From Penium margaritaceum (taxonomy: Eukaryota > Streptophyta > Zygnematophyceae > Desmidiales > Peniaceae), in assembly GCA_023375785.1 (NCBI GenBank), contig SZWC01025738.1, positions 4,521 through 30,778 on the forward strand: a DNA stretch of 26,258 nucleotides, written 5' to 3'. Below the pieces are notes generated by a model. That model was not told the origin of the DNA. It saw only the letters and a list, made by a program, of their open reading frames with translations, and made no database searches. Position numbers and translations under genes: made by a program. Position 1 is the first letter of the stretch. Each line of letters begins with the position of its first letter. Positions 1-11,075 of the stretch are shown here, piece by piece.

Positions 1-163
1 GGGGGGGGGGTGGGAATGGGAACCTTGGTGGTTGGGGGGTGGAGAGGATGCTCCGGGCCCATCAGCTGCAACCACACCAGGTTATGCATGGGGAGAGGGG
101 GGTGGGGGAGCGTGCAGCATTGTTTGTGGGGGTGAAGGGGTCATCGAAGAGAGAAGAGCAATC

Positions 164-246
164 GCACACAAACACACTCACACACACTCTCACACACACA
201 CACGCACACTTCCACCCAAACACACGCACCCACATAACAACACATA
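164..246. repeat. CA-type microsatellite
   Basis: An imperfect (CA)n tract interrupted by CT, GC and CC steps. The apparent His/Thr-rich or Val/Cys-rich frames across it are produced by the repeat and are not coding. Confidence 0.9.
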
Positions 247-1078
247 TTCAGCGGATCTTGAGGTTCTGTTCCTCCCTCCTCAGTCCAGTTCTTCGCTAGG
301 CATTGTTCGCCAAGCCCATCGGAGCAAGACATCATGCCAAAGGTCTCGAGCCTCTCTCGCCTCACGTCGTTCCCGCTCGGTACCCTGAAAATTGAAGCGG
401 CTACGATCCTCATTTGAATGCATTTCTGCTGACAGGTCGAGCCTCACAACGTTCGGGAGCCGGAGAACCAACAGTTTGATGAAGAACATTTCCAGCAAAC
501 GCTGTATGCAGGCTACCCGAAAAGTATATCGAAAAGAACGCATATTGGAATGAGAATCGAATATAGGCGGACAGGATCGATTGAACGGTAAATACTTTGT
601 TACTTGAATATTTTCAGGTTTTGAATCTGAAACCAAGGGATCGACGGTCCCTTCTATTCCTGGCATCCCCCAGTGTAGGTTTCAGTTTTTTCAAGTCCAC
701 CCTATCGGGACTGTAGACACATACCGTCCGGGAAACTCAGGCGGGTACAAGGGCAATCAACGCTCCGCGGAAGCTTATAGTCCCTGCCGATTTGTACCAC
801 TTGCCAGAAAGCCCGAAAGTGTACCGAAAAACAGAGGGGAAGTTTTTGGGTGCTACAGGAACGCAGATCGACATCACATGATCAAGAAACAGCGCCTGGA
901 AAAAGCCGTTCTGACTGACCGTTGGCCAAAAGTTGCGAGTGATTGAAGCCACAATTCCATTTCCCGCTAGCCAAAAGAAATTGCACTCGAGGCACGAGGA
1001 ACGAGACTCGCAACGAAGCTGAAACAAAACTTAAGTTTTTCCCCTCTGGTAGTGACCGACTAAGGCGAGCCGTAGTGC

Positions 1079-1100
1079 GGGGGGGGGGGGGGGGGGGGGG
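1079..1100. repeat. Poly-G tract (22 G)
   Basis: An uninterrupted run of 22 G on the plus strand. It makes a false poly-Gly frame on one strand and poly-Pro on the other. The exact length may be affected by sequencing error. Confidence 0.85.
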
Positions 1101-1544
1101 ATCAGCACCAAGAGAGCCTGCGGATTGAATCCGGCCCTGTACTAAATGCAAGTATGATGAGGGATACAGGTCTGTGTTCCACCAGAGTAGAAGAGAAGAC
1201 AATTAGTCCAAATATCTTACTGTTGTGGAATTTATTTATGATAACGCTTTACTAAAGTCATCTTCGATGGTTTTAAGCTTCACCATTCTATGTTTCGAGT
1301 TTTTTTGTTGAATAATTATAGAAACTGCCTCTTATTCTAAGTTAAATAGGAATTTCTTACAAATTTATCCATAAGGGAAGACCGTAGAAGTGCTCATATC
1401 TCCCTGTTATGCCGAACAGAGCGTACATGGTGAACAGGTAGAAGTTTTGAGGTAGAACACGATTTAGAATTTGGGACACTTGAGCAATTTGTAATTAAAG
1501 TGAATTGTACTTCGATGACACGTCCACTTCAACAGGGACGGAGG

Positions 1545-1975
1545 AGGGACATCCCTGCCAGGGAATTTCTCTCCGGAGTCTCGGTAGTGTTTGAGTCTGC
1601 TAACATGGAACACCAGATGAACTTGCATAGTATCGAGGAGTTTGAGTCGCACAACCACAGGGGTTTGTATGCGCTCGATCTCAAACGGTCCCGGCCATTG
1701 AGGCTTGAGCTTCGACCAGTCGGATCCGCGGAGTTTGATGTTTGTAGAGCTAAGAAGGACTCTGTCACCAACGGCGAATACGTCGTCGCTGCGATGTCGG
1801 TCAGCTGCTCGCTTCGTCGCTGCTTGTTTCTTCGCGAGTGTCTACCCAGTTTCCTCCCAAATGGTGGTGAAATCTCCGTGTTGAACGTCGACTGGAGGAA
1901 TATTGCTACGACTTTGTAGTCCGGCTGATGTGACGGGAAGTTTGCCATACACCACTTCAATTGGAGTTTAACCCG
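1545..1975 (-). pseudogene. Ty3 integrase C-terminal tail
   Basis: One minus-strand frame reads DDVFAVGDRVLLSSTNIKL, then KLKPQWPGPFEIERIQ, VVVRLKLLD, VHLVFHVSRLKHY and FPGRDVPPP. This is the conserved gypsy integrase tail (VGDxVLLS, GPF, HPVFHVSxLKxY). Past 1545 a frame change leads to VEVDVSSKYNSL and a stop. QILNRV just after faintly recalls the start of a chromodomain, but the remaining domain is not there. The Ty3 remnant ends here. Confidence 0.8.
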
Positions 1976-2800
1976 TTGCGGTGGAAACTGCCGAATGATA
2001 TGTGATTTTGGCAGTTGGGAGTTTTTGTGCCCAATCCGTCCCGTGACGTTCGCATAGTGTTCGTAGAAGTTGTTCGAGCGTCTAATTTTTCAGCTCGGTT
2101 TGACAATCGGTTTGAGGATGAAATGCCGTTGAAAGTTTAATTATGCTGCCGTTGCGAGTTATCAGTTCGCCAAAAATGCCAAAAACGGCTGGTGAATCGA
2201 TCGCCTCTGTCGCTCGTGATGGTTCTTGGTACGCCATGTAGCCGCACGATGTTCTTTAGAAATAGCCGTGATGTTCCCTCGGCGGCGACGGTGGTCATTG
2301 TCGGGATGAAGTGGAACATTTTGAAAAACGCGTCGACGACCACGAGGATTACGTCATATCCAGCGGGTGTCACCGGTAATCTTGTGACGAAATCCATGGA
2401 GATGTCTGCCCATGGTTCCTTCTGAATCAGGAGCGACTGGAGAAGTCCGGATGGCCTCGTGCAACCGCTGTCTGTCTATCGCTGACATATGTTGTAGGTT
2501 TTGCAGAAGTTGGCCGTGTCGGATTGCATCTTTCCCCACTAATAGTTTTTCGCCAACTTCTTCAGCACCTTGTCCTCTCCCAAATTTCCACCTGGTCCGG
2601 TGTTGTGGCACTCCTCGAGCAGCATACGGCGAAGTTTGTCGTTGGGGGGAACGACCACTTGGTAAGTGAAGCGTCGTTGCCAGTAGGGTACGTCGAACCA
2701 GAATTTCGCTTTATCATATCCTCCGTGCTGGTCGTAACCTCGTGCAAAAAGTCGCTTGAGGTACGGGTCTCGCTGTAGCTGTAGCATTGCCACGTCCACC
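1975..2800 (-). pseudogene. Ty3 integrase zinc-binding region and core, broken
   Basis: The zinc-binding region is degraded: ECHNTGPGGNLGEDKVL has Asn where the second His of HHCC should be, and the CxxC pair reads TYNICQR, with Tyr for the first Cys. The core begins at 2397 with MDFVTRLPVTPAGYDVILVV. It has the first catalytic Asp in MDF, the second in TSDRGDRF about 61 residues later (codon 2209-2211), and the glutamate in FHPQTDCQTE (codon 2094-2096) in another frame. All three acidic residues are therefore still readable, but stops and a frameshift between the second Asp and the Glu inactivate the protein. Confidence 0.85.
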
Positions 2801-2884
2801 ATTAAATCTGGTCGGCGGCTGAGTGCGTCCGCCGGATTGATTTTGCCTGGCCGGTACTCTATATCACAGTCGAACCTGGATTCA

Positions 2885-3464
2885 AGGAACTCCATCCATT
2901 GGGTTTGACGTTGGCTGAGATTCGGCTACGTCTTTAAATATTTCAACGCATGGTGGTCGATGCGCACGACGCATCGGCGACACCCCAGATAGCATCGCCA
3001 TGTCTTGAACGCGTGCACGACCGCCGGTATCTCCTTGTGTACTGCGTAGTTGAGTTCCGGTCCTCACAGTTTTCAAGACATGTAGGCGATCGGTTGTTCG
3101 CCGTTGCCATGGTCTTGCAGAAGGACTGCCCCAATGGCTCGGTCTGATGCATCCCTGGCCATGACGTAGTCAACCGTTGGATCGGCTAATTGTAAGGTTG
3201 GCGCTCAGGTCAGAGCGTTGCGCAAAAAGGTGAACGCTTCTTGTTCGCTGTCTCCCCACAGCCAGTTGTTTTTTTTTTTTTTGAGTGAGGGCGGAAAGAG
3301 GTGCTGACACTCAGGCATAGTTCCATACGAATCGCCAGTAATAATTGCAGAATCCAAGAAAAACCTGAATTTCTCGAACGTTGGTCGGCGTCGGCCAAGT
3401 TGCACTTGCATTCTGAGCGAAGGAGATACAGTTGATGTTGTAACGTTTTGGGTTTGGGAAACAT
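2885..3464 (-). pseudogene. Ty3 RT C-terminal part and RNase H, broken
   Basis: The RT thumb region is readable at 3311-3397 ([20 protein letters not shown], then WRFVWNYA and a stop). Upstream at about 3400-3464 are residues like LYLLRSECK, matching the LYxKxSKC motif. Between ISFAQN and WPTP about 25 residues normally present seem to be missing. RNase H follows: ASDRAIGAVLLQDHG near 3115-3160, then VVHAFKTWRCYL, RIDHHALKYL, LSQRQTQWMEFLESRFD and DIEYRPGKINPADALSRRPD (2809-2868). The catalytic Asp and the DH motif are still seen. An A-run (T-run at about 3269-3282 on the plus strand) adds a Lys stretch between the two domains. At least three frame changes and stops make it non-functional. 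Confidence 0.85.
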
Positions 3465-3465
3465 A

Positions 3466-5460
3466 TGTAGTGAAGCCAGAAATTTCTTTGAAACTCAATA
3501 GTTATGGTGAAAATGAAATGAGGATCAAGTAATGAGGGAGGATCAACGCATCGCTCCTGTCAAATGAAATGGAAAGGAGTTCATCGTATAAGAGGGCTAA
3601 AGAGAAGGTTGACTTTGTTATGGTAGGTCTGGCAAAAATGATTCATATAATCCATGAAGATGAGAGATTCATGGAGCTACTCCGTTACATAAGAAGGAAC
3701 AATAGTCAATAATCCCTTCCTCTTGGAAACATAGGCATATTGCTCAATACCTACAATTGATTGAAAGATTTCGATGAGTGAAAAATGACATGGAATGTAG
3801 TGAAAGGGATGTTCGTGGCATATTTCTTTCCAACTTGAGTCATCCAAAGGATTGAAAGCACAATCTCACAACAGTTAACTAGAGTTTTGAAAGCTTTGGC
3901 ACGCATCCGTGATGCTTCTGCACAAGGGAATTTGAGGTTGGACAGGGAGGCCAAAAACAATGTCCACATCGCAGCTTAGAGCAAGCGTGAGAGACGTGTT
4001 GGTATTCATATGTGGTTGAGCCAAAGAATTTGGGGTCAAAAGCCAATAAGTGAGGGGAAATTTAAACAACATAATGAAATGAGGACTCATGAGGAGGGAG
4101 GTAAAAGACCACGGAGAAATGAATGCTTGTTACATCTGCTAATGTCCAAAACGGTACATAATAGGGAGAAGTGGGTCCTGGAGAGTATCTGAGCCTAGGA
4201 CAAGCGAATCTAACACCTTATTTCCGGTATGAGCTTGACACATGCATGTGAGTAAGAGGATTGGAATGAGTTGAGAGGCATCTGAAAGTGATGCTGGAGG
4301 TATCGCTTCCAAGGAGAGTTGTCCATTAATGTGGAGTGTTCTTTCATTATAAGACATTCATATACCATATATTCTACCAAAGCTTTTCAATACGATTGCA
4401 AGGCTATGGGATTGATTGGGAAATTTTCATTACTCCTTTGAAATTTGATAAAAACAAAGTTGCGTTTGCAAATAAATAAAAGTGATGAGATGAAATTTTC
4501 CTGCTTAGGATATCTTAGGGTGAGGAAGGCAACATGCTGTCATCGATGCTTTCGAGGGGAGAGGAAGGCATTGAAGACTTTAACTCCTTGTGCCCTGATT
4601 GAACTCCTTGTGCTTCTATACAAAGTGAGGATATAACCACATCTAGACAATGTGTTTAATGGAAGGTTCATGTTGCGAGGAAGTGCATATGTAAACCAGA
4701 TGTGACGTGATCCACATCACATTCGATCGTGGATGGGGGATATACTCAATAATAGAACAAATAAATTTCATCTATGTATTAATTGCACATACTTTTCTTC
4801 GAATGGAAACCCGGAACGTTTTTGTGTCTAGATCCAACGAGTAGTTGTACGTGTAACCAAGGGGTCGTACAAGGTCAGAGAGTTGAGCAATGGGAGGATG
4901 AGAAGAGATCATCGCAGAACGTTTTCTCACCGAATAAGGTGGGATTTGTAGTTTTTTTTACGGGTTGTGTGATACTTTCAGTAATGTGGAGAAGAAGGAG
5001 AGAAGAATCAAGGTGACATCAAAAGTATACCCTAGGATACATCTCAAAGATGGAAAGTAATGATGGGATTTCAAGAACAGTAGAGGTTTGTGATTTTCTC
5101 AAGAGCTAAAAAAAGGAGAGGATTAGGAGGGCATTCCTTAAGGTTGTCCAAGTGAAGGAGAGGATTTTGTCAAGGAACCGTTGAAGAGGATGCATTGATG
5201 CTGGCAATTTGTAGTAAGAAGAAGGAGAACGGGGCCTTATATGGTAGGTGCAACCTGAGCTTGAATTCTCTCATTGTTTTATTTTTTCTAGATACATTTT
5301 CTACAAGTGTTGTTGGTGCTTGCATTGGTATTGCTGCTAGTGGTGTTTCTGCTCCTGCTATTGTTGTTGGTGATGATGATATTGATATTTTTCCTCTTGC
5401 AATCCTCCGCTTCTCGTGCATGAATACACCACATTTTTCTGGTTAATTGCCAAAGTTATT
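3466..5460. other. Unassigned purine-rich region
   Basis: About 2 kb between the Ty3 remnant and an AT-rich zone. The plus strand is markedly purine-rich over long stretches (for example 4050-4110, 4860-5010, 5090-5230). Short open segments occur on the plus strand: 3569-3712 would give 47 residues with amphipathic character (KRAKEKVDFVMVGLAKMIHI), and 3837-3979 reads IQRIESTISQQLTRVLKALA in the same style. Neither matches a family I recognise. They could be fragments of one decayed gene or transposon. No LTR, TIR or RNA gene was identified. Confidence 0.4.
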
Positions 5461-7221
5461 CACCTGTCCACGAGTGAGCAATCACTAAGTGTAAATGAAA
5501 ATTCTCCCCAAATTTCCTTGAAATCCATCCAGATTTTCCATTCACAAGATTGACAATGATCATCATGGCATGTGTATTAAAGACAATTTTGTAGAGGGAA
5601 TTTATGTTCAATATTTCTATACAAGCAAGCTCTCCATCAAAATATGCAAAACATCATGGTTTGAAATTTCACCCATGCAATTTCACCCGTTCCGGTGTAA
5701 TACGATTAAAAGAAGCATACACACACTTCCTCATGTGTAGGTCATTCATGAAAAACCAGTAATATTTTATACACATAAGACAGAATATTGTATTAGATAG
5801 AAGACAAATGCCAATCATAAGGAAAATCGTACACAATTTTGTAATCGTACACAATTTTTATTGAAACTATTGTGAGTTAGTTTCTTGTTAAATTGAATCG
5901 GTTGAGATGTTCTATAAACTTGTCATAAGTTTCCCATGCTTGTGGTAGAAAGTGTCTTACATTTCTAGGAATAAAAAAATCGAATTTATACGAACATGAA
6001 GAGTTTTGAAGCAGCCCACGCAACAGCTTGAGACAAGTATTCTCTTGAAAAATTGATTGACTCTGGATGACTATGTCCAAAGTGACTATAATTATTAACA
6101 ATAAAATAATAAATTCATCCACTTTTAGGCGAATGTGTGTCCCTTTTTTCTGGATAAATACATAAAAGTGAAGACAATAGCATTCATTATGAAAAATCAA
6201 ATTAGCCAACAACATTATTGGACAGAATTAAAGTACTAAATGCACGGCTTTTGTAGCAAACTCATGCTTTTCTAACGGAACATATAATGGAAATTTATTG
6301 TCGGCAAGAGGTTTTTGATTGACAAGTGAGATCGACTACATTAATCTACTTTTATGATTACCTTCCTAGCCATGCTGTCCAATGCGCTTGACCAATGCAC
6401 TCTTTCCACTGTTTAGGGGTTTCCTACATCCGACACCGTGACTGATCTACCTCCAAAGGCAAAAGTATGTTTTGCGGTATGCTCCTAACCGTGTCACATA
6501 GAGGGATACTAAAGTGTTCTCCAACATACAAGCAGATGGAACTTGGGAAGTGATATCAGTATTCACAACGTACTAGCATACAACTATTAAGGTCCACATA
6601 ATACACTCATCGCTACGCCGAGCCAACACAATTACAAGGCTAGGGGGGCACGTGGGATGACAAATTACTATGTACCATTATTCTCTCACAAATTATGAGA
6701 AATTTTGGAAGAATGTTATCCAATATCATTGATGCTCGACGAGAATCTATAGACATATCATGAAGAAGAATACGGACATCAGTCGATAAGATTAGAATGA
6801 TGGTCTATTCACAGTCAAAGTTGTTCCATGGTACATGACTACCTTTGTGTATTTGTTCCCCGTCCATCTGCTACAATGTCCAATATACTTTACATGTACA
6901 TGTCACAGTGTTACCTACATATAGAGACCCCACTGACCTCTTTTCTCAAAAGAATGTTTTTACTGGCATAATTCCCTAGGCAGAGAAGCTGAGGAGGGCA
7001 TGTAAAATTACACAAGTGCACGAGTCCACATAAGTTGCAAACAGATATCAAAATCTGACTATTTAATATAAATGTGGTCAATTATTTACGTCAACATAAT
7101 GCATTTCACATCAATTTATTTGAGCTACTGGATGGGGAGGGGAGAAGGAAAGTCTCTTTTACTACATGAGAAGGACATTCTCTTTTACATCCCGAACAAT
7201 CTTCTAAGTGGTCTGCATGAC
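5461..7221. other. AT-rich intergenic region
   Basis: Low-GC sequence with many stops in all frames, including homopolymer T and A runs around 5740-6230. I see no tRNA, no terminal inverted repeat and no protein similarity. It forms the left flank of copia element E1, whose 5' LTR begins at about 7222. Confidence 0.5.
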
Positions 7222-7963
7222 TGTAGTGATTTGCGTGTGCACTGTCTCACTGGTTTATGATGTGACCTCTCGACTGGTGTACATACTCCTGCTGATATTT
7301 GACTCGACGGATGTTGAGGATGGAGGATAATGAGCGATGGCGGGAACGTCGCATCATTTTTAGGGTTGTGGCTCTCGTCTCCTTGTGCAGAGTCTCCCAC
7401 TCAGTAGCAGTGTGCGTCCAGCTCCATCGACAACAGCCACCGACACTCATGCCACTGACAGTCATGGACAACTGCTCTTTGTAGCATACTCTCTCCCTGT
7501 GCATAAGTCTTGTGTGTGATCTTTCAAGATAATTCTGACTGCACAAATGCGTTTGTAGTGAAAATATTATGGTATTTTTCAGTTTTCAGGAAAAACGGAC
7601 AACACTCGGGTTTGGGGCTCTCGGTCCTCTGGTAGTGCTCACCGAGAAATCCCCACAGGCTAGAAAATAGTGCATTTTCCTGATTGGTTGGAAGGCTGAG
7701 TAACAAGCCTCACACAGGTGAGGGCCTAGGTTAGTATGGGAGGAGTCTCTTCCCAAACCTCATTCTTGCTGTCAACTCAGTCATTACTCACTTCCAACTG
7801 CAGTTCTGGCGCTAACTTTTGAGTTGGGTGTTTTCTCTCACAGCTGAGCAGCCAACACTGCTCACGCGCTAAGTCTGGGCACAGCAGACCACACACTTCA
7901 GTCCAAGTTTGTGAGCCGGCATAAAATAGTCTTGTCCAAACTAGTGCAACATCATTTCAAGCT
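7222..7963 (+). repeat. 5' LTR of copia element E1
   Basis: It starts TGTAGTGATTTG and ends TTTCAAGCT directly before the PBS. It aligns along its whole length with 14562-14688 plus 22542-23668 once the insertions in the 3' copy are removed. Shared blocks include GTGACCTCTCG, TCTCCTTGTG, CTGCTCTTTGTAGCATAC, AGGAAAAACGGAC and AACAAGCCTCACA. The target sequence of E2 (CGTCGCATC) is intact here at about 7348-7356. A candidate TATA-like ATAAAATAG lies at 7921-7929, near the 3' end, and its position makes a promoter role uncertain. Confidence 0.9.
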
Positions 7964-7976
7964 TGGTATCAGAGCC
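7964..7976 (+). other. Primer binding site of E1 (tRNA-iMet type)
   Basis: TGGTATCAGAGCC is complementary to the 3' end of plant initiator methionine tRNA, the usual minus-strand primer of plant copia elements. It abuts the 5' LTR end. Confidence 0.95.
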
Positions 7977-9034
7977 ATAGCGTAGCGGATGCGGTAGAAC
8001 GAGCAGCAGCAGCGGCGCACAGGTGCCAGTCAATATTGGAGGATCTCCATATGCACTAGGACAGGAGAAACTCTGTCAAATGTTTCCCGGCAGAGTTAGC
8101 CTCGCCTGGTGGTGGCTTTAAAAATGCTCCTGATGCGGGGAAAATGCTGCCGATTATTTTTTGCGTCATTGACCCCACGGCGGTGGTAGCATAGGTGGTC
8201 AGGCGGCCAACGCAAAGAGGCACAATGCTGACGGCAGAGCCGACGCATGTGGCGACGACACCGTTAAGGAGCAGGGAAGTGTCCCCGCTCCATTTTCTTT
8301 TCTAGCTCCTCCTCTCTGTACCATGTGTTCCCTTCCTACCCGGCATACACTTCCTGTTGGGTGCAGCCACATGAGCAGTTGTGGAATCAGCCCCGCTAGA
8401 CCCAGAAACTGGAGATCCAGGAGGAGAAAAAAAATCGAGACTACCGATTCCCCTCACTTGCTGCCTGCCACGCGGGAGGAGCAGCAGCAGCAAGGCAGCA
8501 GCCATAGCAGCAGCATTAGCAGCAGCCGAGTAGTAGCTCTAGTAGCCGTAGCAACAAAAGCAGCAGCTGTGTGGTGGCTGGAGTAGCGTGCAGTAGCCGC
8601 ATGGCAACTGGAGCAGCACACAACAAGAGTTGGAGCAGTGTAGTATCAGCAAACGCTACAGTAGTGGCAACAGCGGCAGCAACAACAACAACAACCGTAG
8701 CAGCAAAAATAGCAACCACGACAGCAGCTTGCGGTGATCATAGCATCAGCACGCAACAGCAATATTGTGCAGTGGAAGCAACAGTTGTAGCGGTAGCAGC
8801 AGTAACAGCGGTAGGTGCCGCGGAAGCGGCGCAGGTTTCTGAGCAGCTTCAACGGGCTGCCGGCCACCAACTAGATGGCCGGGTATTTCTGAACTGGCAG
8901 GATATTTCTGAAAAAAAATGTCGTTTTGTCTCCTTAAAAAACTCGTCTAGAAAAGTAGTTACTGATTTTTTTCAACTTTTACTGTCACTCAATAACAAAC
9001 ACAAGACTAGTGGCAGCGTCCTCCACCCGCTACC
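7977..9034 (+). other. E1 leader with GCA/GTA repeat block
   Basis: A stretch of about 1.06 kb lies between the PBS and the likely gag start. The first 300 bp align with the E2 leader (shared GGCAGAGTTAGCC). From about 8475 to 8830 it turns into imperfect AGCAGC, GTAGCAG and CAACAAC units. In frame this gives Ala/Thr/Val-rich or Gln-rich peptides that have no fold signature. A perfect 7-bp hairpin (CCGGCCA, 9-base loop, TGGCCGG; 8860-8882) follows the repeats. Stops and an A/T-rich segment separate it from gag. Confidence 0.7.
8475..8830 (+). repeat. Degenerate trinucleotide-based repeat in E1 leader
   Basis: Imperfect units of GCA, GTA, GCC and ACA produce open frames on both strands. An equivalent, longer block is found at the same place in E2, so it belongs to the element family and is not a chance microsatellite in one copy. 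Confidence 0.8.
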
Positions 9035-10660
9035 ATAGCCGGACACGAAACCGCTAGTACTACGCAGTCCAACTCTATTAGCGCGACGCTACTTAGTGAT
9101 CTAGTCGGCGATCTACAGCAGCAGGTTGATGACTTGCAGACACTCCTCGCCATCTTACAGTCCATCCATAAAGGCACAGTCTAGCCACCTCTTCTTGGCC
9201 AGCCTGGTCCCATAGTCTCTACCGCGACGTAGACAATAATCCAGCAACACCAGCAACATCAACATCAGTCTGTCTCCACTATCATAGGTTCTTTAGGCAC
9301 TACAACCAGTACTCAGTGCAGGCCAAAGGATTTTGAGACACCACCATCCCACCTTGAGGTTGGAGAGTTTGCATCCTAGGAGCTACTATTTTGCCTGTGG
9401 GCTTAGGGTGAGGATCTCTGGCCATACAACACCGTGAAGTACAGCTCCTCCATCCTCGAGTAGTGGTTGACACAGGCTGTGCAGTTAGGGTCCTTGTCTT
9501 CGCCGCAACAGAGAGTGATCGCACTACCTCAAGCCCATCATCGTCGATCCTACTGCCGGTACCGACCCTGACCCCCGTGAGGCTTGGAGTACCCTCACAC
9601 GTCCCTACCGTCCTTTTGGCCAGGCCGTTGCCAGTCACCTTCTGAGGATTTTCAGCGACCTCAAGATGGGTGACTTAATGTCCGTCATTGCCTATTGGCG
9701 CCACGCACAAGATCTTCTCCGCTAGCCGCTCTTCTCACCATCAGTAACAGTGCAACTCCCGATCATGCAAAGATCCTCGTCGACTTTGACCTCGAGATCT
9801 TGGAGGCCATGGTGTCCGAGGGTACTCTGATGTCCTGGTTTTACTCCCGGTTCTTGGACTGGGAGGAGGCTATTCACGACACTTGCATACACCGTGGAGA
9901 CACAGAGGAATTAGCAGGAGTCAGCTCTACCTCTCCTATGCCTTCGTCGACTGAGATCCCTGGTGTCACTGGATTCACGCGTGGTGCTGGCCGTGGCAAA
10001 TGGGGACGTGGGAAGAAGGAGAAGGGCAAGACCCAGCAGCCGTCCGACAGCAGCTCCTCCCGTAGTAGCTCTCGTCTCCCACAACTATGGCCAGCCAGAT
10101 CATGGTTGTTAGACATGCCCACTACCCACTAACGAGTCTCGTGTCGTCAGCACCATGCATCGTGAGCGTGAGCGGCGCCTTGGTACCGCTGCAGCTACTA
10201 CTGCCCCTCTTGTTAGCGCTTCCTCCACTTCATTTGCAGCAGTCTCCTCCACCGACACTGCAGCAGTCATGACGACATTACGGAATCCTTTCATGCCTTC
10301 TGTCGGACTAGCTGTTGCATGGACTCCGTATGCGGCGTGGTCACCTCCACTGTTACAGCTCAGCTACACCTCCACTCCTCCCTCCGACATGGCCATGCTG
10401 CACTACCTCCAGACTCCCGAGCCCTCTACTCGGGAGCGCCAGTTGGAGTAGTTAATTGTGCACTGCCTTGGCATCCCTCCTTGTGAGCCCAAGGGAAGTA
10501 CGAATTGTATGTCTGCTAGTCAGGAGGTCCCAAATAGTTGTCAGACTGAGACTGCTCTCCCCGGTGATACTCCTATGGATGGCCGCTGTGTTTCTACTCC
10601 CCTTTTGGATGATGTTACCTGGCTTGATGATGTGAAGACACGTTTTGTGTCTTAGTCTCA
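9035..10660 (+). pseudogene. E1 gag, broken
   Basis: Readable pieces run AGHETASTTQSNS and LLSDLVGDLQQQVDDLQTLL (a probable coiled coil), then CRPKDFETPPSHLEVGEF, a decayed middle, REAWSTLTRPYRPFGQ and LLRIFSDLKMGDLMSVIAYW, typical of copia Gag (UBN2 type). Next come a basic stretch (GRGKWGRGKKEKGK) and a degraded CCHC zinc knuckle at 10077-10118, SHNYGQPDHGC then a stop then TCP, with Ser and Tyr for the first two Cys. The likely start is a mutated ATG, now ATA at 9035-9037 in a Kozak-like context (ACCATAGCC); this is inference. There are several stops and frame changes. Gag would have formed the capsid shell and bound the RNA. Confidence 0.8.
10077..10118 (+). pseudogene. Degraded CCHC zinc knuckle of E1 gag
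   Basis: The frame reads SHNYGQPDHGC, stop, TCP. The spacing fits CX2CX4HX4C, with TCC (Ser) and TAT (Tyr) replacing the first two Cys, and with His and the last Cys kept. E2 has lost the whole corresponding segment. Confidence 0.75.
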
Positions 10661-10669
10661 TGCGCAGCA

Positions 10670-11075
10670 CCAGTTGCCTACGTCATGTCAGGTTGCTCGT
10701 TGCAATGTTACCACATCTGTCCATGACCCTGATGGCACCTTATCAATTCCGGCGCTACGTATCACATGGCATCTTGTCGTCAGGCGTTCAGTGTGCTTGG
10801 CCCGATTGGTGATGTCCAGAGTGTTTGGAGTGGGTCCGGTGAGGTACAACCTGTTCGTGGTGTTGGTGTTGTCCATTTTTGGAGGTCCGTCTGGCGACGT
10901 CTACATCACTGATATGTTGTATGTACCTGGCCTTGAGCTCAGCCTTCTGTCCGTCACTGCTCTCGACTATATGAGCATGGATATTCTGCACTCTCGTGGC
11001 ATTGGCATAGTCACTCTTCGTCCATCTCGTCATGTGATGTTGTGTGTATAATCTCATAATGACTTGTGTTACGTC
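10670..11075 (+). pseudogene. E1 protease remnant
   Basis: The copia aspartic protease would release Gag and Pol. One frame reads INSGATYHMASCRQAFSVLG, where the signature DSGA is NSGA: the catalytic Asp is now Asn (AAT at 10745-10747). The flanking motif VYITDMLYVPGLELSLLSV (10895-10960), typical of the protease to integrase junction, lies in a different frame. The missing catalytic residue and the frameshift both rule out activity. Confidence 0.8.

Larger units (their letters stand above)
1..1464. other. Gene-free stretch with simple repeats
   Basis: No reading frame here resembles a known protein. The region opens with a G run, contains a CA-type microsatellite (164-246) and a 22-base G run (1079-1100), and becomes AT-rich after about 1200. 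It lies just beyond the 3' end of the minus-strand Ty3 remnant, so it could hold that element's eroded tail or LTR, but I see no second LTR copy in the window to prove it. Confidence 0.6.
1465..3464 (-). mobile_element. Truncated Ty3/gypsy retrotransposon, pol remnant
   Basis: Read on the minus strand, protein-level matches appear in the order RT C-terminus, RNase H, integrase zinc-binding region, integrase core, integrase tail. RNase H followed by integrase is the Ty3/gypsy (Metaviridae) order, opposite to copia. The frames shift repeatedly and contain stops, so it is dead. Gag, protease, the RT catalytic YxDD part and both LTRs are missing. The tail motif FPGRDVPPP near 1545-1575 resembles the linker before the chromodomain in plant chromoviruses, but no chromodomain can be confirmed. 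The copy is unrelated to the two copia elements further right. Confidence 0.85.

Noticed and set aside
1465-3464. Endogenous pararetrovirus (caulimovirus-like) RT
   Set aside because: An integrase core follows RNase H directly, which pararetroviruses lack. The order fits Ty3/gypsy.
5195-5446. Plus-strand ORF with a hydrophobic Val/Gly/Ala stretch
   Set aside because: It looks like low-complexity TTG/GTT-rich sequence. No homologous motif and no neighbouring gene structure were found.
7217-7221. ATGAC as a target-site duplication of E1
   Set aside because: The right flank is ATCCC, only three of five bases match. The site may have mutated but cannot be claimed.
8302-8870. Minus-strand Leu/Ala/Cys-rich ORFs over the E1 leader
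   Set aside because: They are antisense reads of the trinucleotide repeats, with no independent support.
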